A stretch of 13,666 nucleotides of DNA, taken from assembly GCA_012511695.1 (NCBI GenBank), contig JAAZFO010000116.1:1-13666 (forward strand), read 5' to 3'. Positions 1-4,963 of the stretch are shown piece after piece (position 1 is the first letter of the stretch; each line of letters starts with the position of its first letter). Position numbers and translations under genes: made by a program. This DNA comes from Erysipelotrichia bacterium. Lineage in GTDB: Bacteria > Bacillota_I > Bacilli_A > RFN20 > CAG-826. The notes under the pieces were generated by a model. It was given only the letters and a program-made list of their open reading frames with translations, did no database searches and was not told the DNA's origin.

Positions 1-231
1 CAATTAATAGGGAGGACAAGAACAGGTCAAATTACTCTCGCTAGACACATCGCCATGTATCTCATCAGAACTAACATCGATATTTCTTTAAGCAAGATTG
101 GGCAAACATTCGGCGGCAGAGATCACACCACGGTGATGAATGGTGTTTTAAAAGTGGAAACAATGTTGAAAAATGATGATGGTTTAAAGACCGTGATTAG
201 CAAGTTACAAAAACGTTTAAAAAGCAATTAA
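1..231 (+). CDS. dnaA: Chromosomal replication initiator DnaA, C-terminal fragment
   Basis: This is the last 76 codons of DnaA in frame 1, ending in TAA at 229-231; the rest lies upstream of the window. What remains is domain IV, the helix-turn-helix region that reads double-stranded DnaA boxes. The family signature is clear: residues LSKIGQTFGGRDHTTVMNG (codons about 32-50), including the GRDHTTV loop that contacts the box. The preceding ARHIAMYLIR helix is also typical. DnaA is the AAA+ protein that binds oriC and opens the duplex. The neighbouring dnaN gene and the DnaA box at 302-310 fit the standard dnaA-dnaN origin locus. No terminator separates dnaA from dnaN, so some read-through into dnaN is possible. 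Identification is secure; only the completeness is limited by the window edge. Confidence 0.97.
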   Translation, partial: QLIGRTRTGQITLARHIAMYLIRTNIDISLSKIGQTFGGRDHTTVMNGVLKVETMLKNDDGLKTVISKLQKRLKSN

Positions 232-268
232 TTTTATATAAATAAAAAATGCAATATTTAATGCACCG

Positions 269-277
269 TGTTATAAT
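269..277 (+). promoter_or_regulatory. Extended -10 promoter for dnaN
   Basis: The sequence TGTTATAAT matches the extended -10 pattern TGN-TATAAT exactly (TATAAT at 272-277). No good -35 hexamer lies 16-18 nt upstream (ATGCAA at 249-254), as is common for extended -10 promoters. Transcription would start near 284. This gives a dnaN leader of about 100 nt that contains the DnaA box and the AT-rich origin element. DnaA binding could therefore act on dnaN transcription. That regulatory link is inference. Confidence 0.65.
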
Positions 278-301
278 AAATTTAACTGAAGAAAAAACTA
301 C

Positions 302-310
302 TTATCCACA
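302..310 (+). promoter_or_regulatory. Consensus DnaA box
   Basis: TTATCCACA is a perfect match to the DnaA-box consensus and lies between dnaA and dnaN, where low-GC Gram-positive origins usually have boxes. I found no second perfect box in this intergenic region. The adjacent TTTACACCA (312-320) matches at only about 5 of 9 positions and would at best be a weak site. More boxes may lie upstream of dnaA, outside the window. Confidence 0.85.
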
Positions 311-370
311 ATTTACACCACCCCTACTACAATAACAATTAATACATATATATATAAATATATATAATAA
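311..370 (+). other. Probable oriC unwinding element (DnaA trios plus AT-rich tract)
   Basis: Immediately after the DnaA box come a C-rich stretch (318-324), two consecutive CTA triplets (324-329), then CAA-TAA-CAA-TTA, then a nearly pure A+T tract with alternating TA from 339 to 370. On the complementary strand the CTA triplets read 3'-GAT-GAT-5', the DnaA-trio motif on which a DnaA filament is loaded onto single strand in Bacillus. The order box, GC-rich spacer, trios, AT-rich tract is that of the Bacillus subtilis basal unwinding system between dnaA and dnaN. Only the first two trios are good; the later ones are degenerate. The 13-nt spacing from box to first trio is an observation, and its adequacy is uncertain. 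The tract also forms the distal part of the dnaN leader. Confidence 0.7.
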
Positions 371-385
371 TGAAAGGAACCGATT

Positions 386-1507
386 ATGCGATTTACCATC
401 AAACGTGAAAATTTTCTAAGAAGACTAAATGTCACTGTCAGAGCAATTGCCAGTAAAAACGCTAAAGCTGTTTTGGAAAATTTAAAACTTGATTTAGATG
501 AAAGAGGTTTGTTCCTTACTGGTACTGATGAAAATATCTCGATCAAAACTCAAGTGCCTTACCGTTTAGGCGAACAAGTAATTATCAGAAACCATAAAGA
601 AGGTGCAGTTTTAATCAAAGCTAAATTATTAGTTGAGATTATCCGTAAAATGGATTCTGATGAAGTAACTCTTGATGTTATCGATTCTACCATTGTCACC
701 ATCAGTAACAATCGCTCAGAATATCGTTTAAACTGCGTCAACGTTGATGAATATCCTGATCTTGACCTAGAACCCACTGGCATTCATTTACGCTTACCTC
801 GTGCTGATTTTGACATTTTGGTATCACAAACTACTTTTGCAGCTTCTTTTAAAGAGCAACGTCCAATTCTCACTGCTTTAAATCTTGAAGCAAGAGATGG
901 TTTGCTAACTGCGACTGCGACTGATTCAGCTCGTATGGCTCGCAAAACACTAAATATTCCTTTAGGTATTGATTTCATTGCCAACATTCCAGCTAGGATG
1001 TTAGTGGAAGTTAATAACTTACTAGATGGGAAAGATGTAATCGATATCGCTATAAGCGATAAGAAAGCTTTATTCACTATTGGAACTACTGTTGTTGCTA
1101 CTAGATTGATTTCCGGTGATTATCCGAACACCAAAAATATTGTTCCTAAAATAACAAACTATTCATTGGAAGTTAATGCTGATGATTTAATGAAGGCGAT
1201 TGATCGCGCTAACATTTTATCGATTGATCGTGAAAATATTGTCGACTTAACAATGAGTGAAGATGGTGTTGAAATTTCTGCTAAATCAAGTCAAGTTGGT
1301 TCAGCGGTTGAAAAAATTGATATTTTCAAATACATCGGACAAAAACTCCACGTTTCCTTTAATAGTGGTTTTGTCATCGATGCTGTCAAAGCACTTGGTT
1401 GCACTGATGTCACCTTTGCGTTTGTAGGCGAAATGAAACCGTTTGTTGTCGAAAACGCTTTAGATGATTCGGTAGTCCAAATCGTCACTCCTGTACGGAC
1501 TTATTAG
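386..1507 (+). CDS. dnaN: DNA polymerase III beta sliding clamp
   Basis: DnaN is the ring-shaped dimeric processivity clamp that tethers the replicative polymerase and repair factors to DNA. At 373 residues it is close to the usual 366-380, enough for the three tandem clamp folds (about 1-120, 121-245 and 246-373). The N-terminus (MRFTIKRENFLRRLNVTVRAI) and the C-terminal VQIVTPVRTY are family hallmarks; the latter matches the usual LILPVRTY ending that helps form the client-peptide pocket. The ATG at 386 follows AAAGGA (373-378) at good spacing. It is driven by the extended -10 promoter at 269-277 and possibly by dnaA read-through, and it is closed by the terminator at 1541-1565. Nothing looks truncated or shifted. 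Confidence 0.97.
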   Translation: MRFTIKRENFLRRLNVTVRAIASKNAKAVLENLKLDLDERGLFLTGTDENISIKTQVPYRLGEQVIIRNHKEGAVLIKAKLLVEIIRKMDSDEVTLDVIDSTIVTISNNRSEYRLNCVNVDEYPDLDLEPTGIHLRLPRADFDILVSQTTFAASFKEQRPILTALNLEARDGLLTATATDSARMARKTLNIPLGIDFIANIPARMLVEVNNLLDGKDVIDIAISDKKALFTIGTTVVATRLISGDYPNTKNIVPKITNYSLEVNADDLMKAIDRANILSIDRENIVDLTMSEDGVEISAKSSQVGSAVEKIDIFKYIGQKLHVSFNSGFVIDAVKALGCTDVTFAFVGEMKPFVVENALDDSVVQIVTPVRTY

Positions 1508-1540
1508 GCGAAAAAAGCCATTTTAAATACAATGTAAACT

Positions 1541-1565
1541 AAGGGAATATTTTATTCCCTTTTTT
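1541..1565 (+). terminator. Intrinsic terminator after dnaN
   Basis: A perfect 9-bp stem, AAGGGAATA pairing with TATTCCCTT across a TTT loop, is followed by a T run to 1565. It sits 33 nt after the dnaN stop codon and separates dnaN from the yaaA-recF-gyrase unit. Confidence 0.85.
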
Positions 1566-1577
1566 GTGTAGATAGTT

Positions 1578-1595
1578 TATAATGAATTATAGGAG
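1578..1595 (+). promoter_or_regulatory. Possible -10 box and RBS for yaaA operon
   Basis: TATAAT at 1578-1583 lies directly downstream of the dnaN terminator, where a new promoter is needed for the yaaA-recF-gyrB-gyrA unit. No convincing -35 hexamer is seen, and there is no TG extension. The start would fall near 1590, so the leader would be about 10 nt and would consist almost only of the ribosome binding site AGGAG (1591-1595), 5 nt before the GTG at 1601. Alternatively the operon depends on read-through of the terminator. Confidence 0.45.
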
Positions 1596-1600
1596 TTCTT

Positions 1601-1819
1601 GTGTCTGAAAAAATTATTAAATTGAGAAACGGTGAACAATTTGTAACACTTGGCGCGCTACTGAAAATCGGTGGCGTTATTAGTACCGGCGGACAAGCTA
1701 AATATTTCTTAGATGAAAACCAGGTTTTAATTAATGGGCAACCAGACAATCGCCGAGGTCGCAAATTGTATAAGGGTGACAAAATTAATGTTCTCAATTT
1801 ATTTTTTTTAATCGATTAA
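1601..1819 (+). CDS. yaaA: S4-domain RNA-binding protein YaaA
   Basis: A 72-residue protein made almost entirely of one S4 RNA-binding fold. The diagnostic run is residues 16-59: a TLGALLKIGGVISTGGQAK core, then a VLINGQPDNRRGRKLYKGDKI segment, as in the YaaA family encoded between dnaN and recF in many Bacillota. In Bacillus the protein has been linked to ribosome assembly; that role is taken from the family and is not visible here. The start is GTG, preceded by AGGAG at 1591-1595, and no in-frame ATG lies upstream. The stop codon is 1 nt from the recF ATG, and recF lacks its own ribosome binding site, so translation of recF probably depends on this gene. Its length is normal for the family (about 70). 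Confidence 0.9.
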   Translation: MSEKIIKLRNGEQFVTLGALLKIGGVISTGGQAKYFLDENQVLINGQPDNRRGRKLYKGDKINVLNLFFLID

Positions 1820-1820
1820 C

Positions 1821-2888
1821 ATGCTCATTAAAAAAATCACCCTTAAAAATTTCCGCAACCACACATTTCTCTCGTTTGATTTCTCCCGTCGTTTGAATAT
1901 TCTATCGGGCCCTAATGCCCTTGGAAAAACCAACGTCGCAGAAGCGATTTATTATTTATCACTCGGCCAAAGTTTTCGCACAGATGAAGACATCACCCTC
2001 ATTCAAAAAAATGAAGACCGTGCTGAAATTGAAGCGGTGATAACAGAAGGAGAGTTGGTTCGCAAAATCAATGTGGTGATCACAAAATTAGGAAGAACTA
2101 TTGCTGTTAACGGAAAAAACATTTCCAAACTATCGGATTTGTCCAAATGCGTCAATGTGATTTTATTCCAACCTAAAGATGTGTCCTTATTCAAAGGTCC
2201 GCCAAGAGATAGACGTCACTTCCTCGATATTTCTATTTCAAAAAAGAGTGCGATTTATCTAGATTATCTTTCTCGTTATAACAAGATTTTAAAACAGAGG
2301 AATAACTTGTTAAAAAGCGACACAGTCGATGAAACATTACTTGAGGTCACTACTGAACTAATGATTAAGTTAGCGGGATCAATCATCTCCTATCGACAGC
2401 TGTACGTTAAAGACAACAACGATATTCTCAACAAAATCACGCGTTCACTTACCGGTGATAAAGGCACCTTTGAATTAAAGTACTATCCATTTGTCCCCTA
2501 TGATGCAAATTTTAATGAAAATGCCAAAAATGCTTTTAAAAAAGTAGAGGAGGGGGATCTCAGACGGAAACAAACTTCGATTGGCATTCACCGTGAAGAC
2601 TTATCTATTAGCCACAACGGACGCGATATTGCTAGTTTTGGTTCGCAAAGCGAAAACCGCATAGCTGCCTTGGCATTAAAGCTCAGTCCTTATTTCCTCA
2701 TCACAGACAAAGATAAAAAACCGATTGTCGTACTCGATGATGTGATGAGCGAATTGGATCAAAGACACCAAGACAGTTTAATCAAATTTTTAAGAAAGTT
2801 TAATCAAGTGTTTATCACAGGAACAAAATTAGATATTCCTAACTGCAATCACTTATTAATAAAACCAAAGACAAAGGAGGTCATCTAA
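1821..2888 (+). CDS. recF: Recombination mediator RecF
   Basis: RecF is an SMC-like ATPase that, with RecO and RecR, helps load RecA at gaps in replicating DNA. Its 355 residues fit the family (350-375). Visible elements are the start MLIKKITLKNFRNH, Walker A GPNALGKT (residues 30-37), the FQPKDVSLFKGPPRDRRHFLD block (116-136), an alpha-helical arm (about 150-250), and Walker B plus D-loop PIVVLDDVMSELD (301-313). The ABC signature is odd: residues 273-280 read FGSQSENR where Bacillus RecF has YGSQGQQR, so the signature glycine is serine. The ATG is 1 nt after the yaaA stop with no Shine-Dalgarno sequence, which implies translational coupling. The end overlaps gyrB by one base (TAATG), and the gyrB ribosome binding site lies inside recF. 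Identification is secure; whether ATP-driven dimerisation is normal is open. Confidence 0.95.
   Translation: MLIKKITLKNFRNHTFLSFDFSRRLNILSGPNALGKTNVAEAIYYLSLGQSFRTDEDITLIQKNEDRAEIEAVITEGELVRKINVVITKLGRTIAVNGKNISKLSDLSKCVNVILFQPKDVSLFKGPPRDRRHFLDISISKKSAIYLDYLSRYNKILKQRNNLLKSDTVDETLLEVTTELMIKLAGSIISYRQLYVKDNNDILNKITRSLTGDKGTFELKYYPFVPYDANFNENAKNAFKKVEEGDLRRKQTSIGIHREDLSISHNGRDIASFGSQSENRIAALALKLSPYFLITDKDKKPIVVLDDVMSELDQRHQDSLIKFLRKFNQVFITGTKLDIPNCNHLLIKPKTKEVI
2873..2880 (+). promoter_or_regulatory. Strong gyrB ribosome binding site inside recF
   Basis: AAAGGAGG is a full-strength Shine-Dalgarno sequence 7 nt before the gyrB ATG at 2888. It fixes that start, and therefore the acidic N-terminal extension of GyrB, as real. 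It lies within the last codons of recF, so gyrB can be translated independently of recF at a high rate. Confidence 0.85.
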
Positions 2889-4945
2889 TGGCAGAAGAAA
2901 AGAAAAATTTAGTGGGAGAAAACGAAATTCCTGCTCAAGAAAAAGAGCCAGAATTAGAAGTTTTGAACACAGATGAAGAGGAAAAGCAATTAGAAAAAGC
3001 AGACTCTAAATATGATGCGGAAAATATTCAAGTTCTTGAAGGGCTTGAAGCCGTAAGAAAAAGACCCGGTATGTATATCGGCACGACTTCTAGTGCGGGC
3101 TTACATCACCTCGTTTGGGAAATTGTTGATAACGCGATTGATGAAGCTCTTGCGGGTTACTGTACAGAAGTCGCTGTTATTTTAAATCCCGGCGACACCA
3201 TCACTGTCATTGATGATGGCCGTGGTATTCCAGTTGATGTCGTTAAAAAATCAGGTTTATCCGGTGTGGAAACCGTTTATACAGTTTTGCACGCTGGTGG
3301 TAAATTTGGTGAAGGCGATGTTTATAAAGTTTCTGGCGGCTTGCACGGTGTTGGTGCCTCAGTCGTTAACGCTTTATCTGAATGGTGCGAAGTCACTGTA
3401 AATAAAGATGGTGGAGTTTATTATGTCAAATTCCAAGACGGCGGAAAAACTGTCGAGCACTTGAGTAGAATTGGTGACTGCGACTCCAATAAAAATGGAA
3501 CAATCGTCACCTTTAAACCAGACCCAACTATTTTTACCGACAGTACTAGGTTTGATTATCAAATTATTCGTGATCGGATGCGGCAAGTTGCTTATTTAAA
3601 TCGCGGCATAAAAATCATTGTTGAGGATAGAAGAGAAGAAGAAGTCGTCCGTGAATCTTTCTGTTACGAAGGCGGCATTAAAGAATACGTTCTCTTTATT
3701 AACAACCATAAGAAAAAAATATTTGATGAAGTCATTTACTGCGAAGGCAGTTGCATCCCTCCAAGCTCAGATGGTAAAGAGGCTCGTGTTTATGTCGAAG
3801 CAGCAATGCAATACGATGATGGATACGCAACTAACATTTTCTCATTTTGTAATAACGTCCATACTCACGAAGGAGGAATGCACGAAACCGGCTTTAGAGA
3901 TGCGATGCGTCGCATAGCTAATAATTACGCCAGAGAGTACAAATTCTTAAAAGACGGCGATGATGATTTCACCTTTGATGATATTACTGAGGGTTTAACT
4001 TGTGTGCTTTCTATTAAGCATCCAAACCCACAATTTGAAGGGCAAACTAAAACTAAATTAGGTAACTCTGAGGTACGGAGAATCGTTTCCCAAATAGTGG
4101 GAGAACAATTCAATCGTTTCCTTTTAGAAAATCCAAGACTTGCTCGTATTATCATGGAGAAAATTATCACGGCTGTTAATGCGCGACTAGCAGCTCGCAA
4201 AGCTAGGGAAGATATTCGTCGTAAAGGCGGTTTAGAACTCAACACTCTTCCAGGTAAATTGGCGGATTGTTCTTCTAAAAATCCAGAAGAGTGCGAACTC
4301 TTTATCGTTGAAGGAAATTCTGCTGGTGGAAGTGCTAAAAATGGTAGAAACCGTGAGACGCAAGCTATCCTCCCGTTGCGAGGCAAGATTTTAAATGTTG
4401 AAAAAGCGCAAATAAAACGTATTTTTGCTAATGCGGAAATCGGTAATATGATCACTGCGATTGGCGGGGGTATTGATCCTGAGTTTGATGTCAGTAAAAT
4501 CAGATATCATAAAGTCGTCATCATGACTGATGCTGATGTTGACGGCAGTCACATTCGTGTTTTATTTATGACATTTTTCTATCGTTTTATGAGGCCATTA
4601 ATAACTAACGGCCATGTTTATATTGCGCAACCTCCACTTTACAAAGTCGAATATCACGGGAAGCAATACTATGCTTACAATGATGCGCAATTAGAAAATA
4701 TTAAAACAACATTAAAATTAAAACCCGGCCATCCGCTCCAACGCTACAAAGGTCTTGGTGAAATGGATGCCGACCAATTATGGGATACCACCATGGATCC
4801 AGAACGCCGCAGAATGCTGAGAGTAACTCTTAACGACGGCATTAAAGCGGAACAAATTTTCACTGATTTAATGGGCGACAATGTTGTTCCCCGTAAAGAA
4901 TTCATTAACGCTAATGCTAAATTTGTGAAAAATCTTGATGTTTAA
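2888..4945 (+). CDS. gyrB: DNA gyrase subunit B
   Basis: GyrB is the ATPase half of gyrase (A2B2), which introduces negative supercoils. A GHKL ATPase domain starts near residue 44: EIVDNAIDEA (78-87), DDGRGIP (109-115) and the lid GGLHGVG (150-156). The transducer domain follows. The Toprim motifs are EGNSAGGSAK (475-484) and DADVDGSHI (548-556), and the tail QRYKGLGEMD (618-627) binds GyrA. The 685 residues exceed Bacillus GyrB (about 640), mainly through a charged, Glu/Lys-rich N-terminal extension of some 43 residues. No Met occurs between M1 and M62, so the extension is genuine. Residue 477 is Asn where most GyrBs have Asp (E. coli D426). By ungapped counting, Lys173 aligns with E. coli Arg136, the aminocoumarin contact. 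ParE is the alternative identity, but linkage to gyrA argues for GyrB. gyrA follows 18 nt later. Confidence 0.97.
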   Translation: MAEEKKNLVGENEIPAQEKEPELEVLNTDEEEKQLEKADSKYDAENIQVLEGLEAVRKRPGMYIGTTSSAGLHHLVWEIVDNAIDEALAGYCTEVAVILNPGDTITVIDDGRGIPVDVVKKSGLSGVETVYTVLHAGGKFGEGDVYKVSGGLHGVGASVVNALSEWCEVTVNKDGGVYYVKFQDGGKTVEHLSRIGDCDSNKNGTIVTFKPDPTIFTDSTRFDYQIIRDRMRQVAYLNRGIKIIVEDRREEEVVRESFCYEGGIKEYVLFINNHKKKIFDEVIYCEGSCIPPSSDGKEARVYVEAAMQYDDGYATNIFSFCNNVHTHEGGMHETGFRDAMRRIANNYAREYKFLKDGDDDFTFDDITEGLTCVLSIKHPNPQFEGQTKTKLGNSEVRRIVSQIVGEQFNRFLLENPRLARIIMEKIITAVNARLAARKAREDIRRKGGLELNTLPGKLADCSSKNPEECELFIVEGNSAGGSAKNGRNRETQAILPLRGKILNVEKAQIKRIFANAEIGNMITAIGGGIDPEFDVSKIRYHKVVIMTDADVDGSHIRVLFMTFFYRFMRPLITNGHVYIAQPPLYKVEYHGKQYYAYNDAQLENIKTTLKLKPGHPLQRYKGLGEMDADQLWDTTMDPERRRMLRVTLNDGIKAEQIFTDLMGDNVVPRKEFINANAKFVKNLDV

Positions 4946-4963
4946 GGAAAGGAATGATTAAAA

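Noticed and set aside
312..320. Second DnaA box (TTTACACCA) next to the perfect box
   Set aside because: Only about 5 of 9 positions match the consensus; not reported as a separate site.
3925..4455. 176-codon open frame on the minus strand
   Set aside because: It lies wholly within gyrB, has no ribosome binding site or family features, and reflects codon bias of the real gene.
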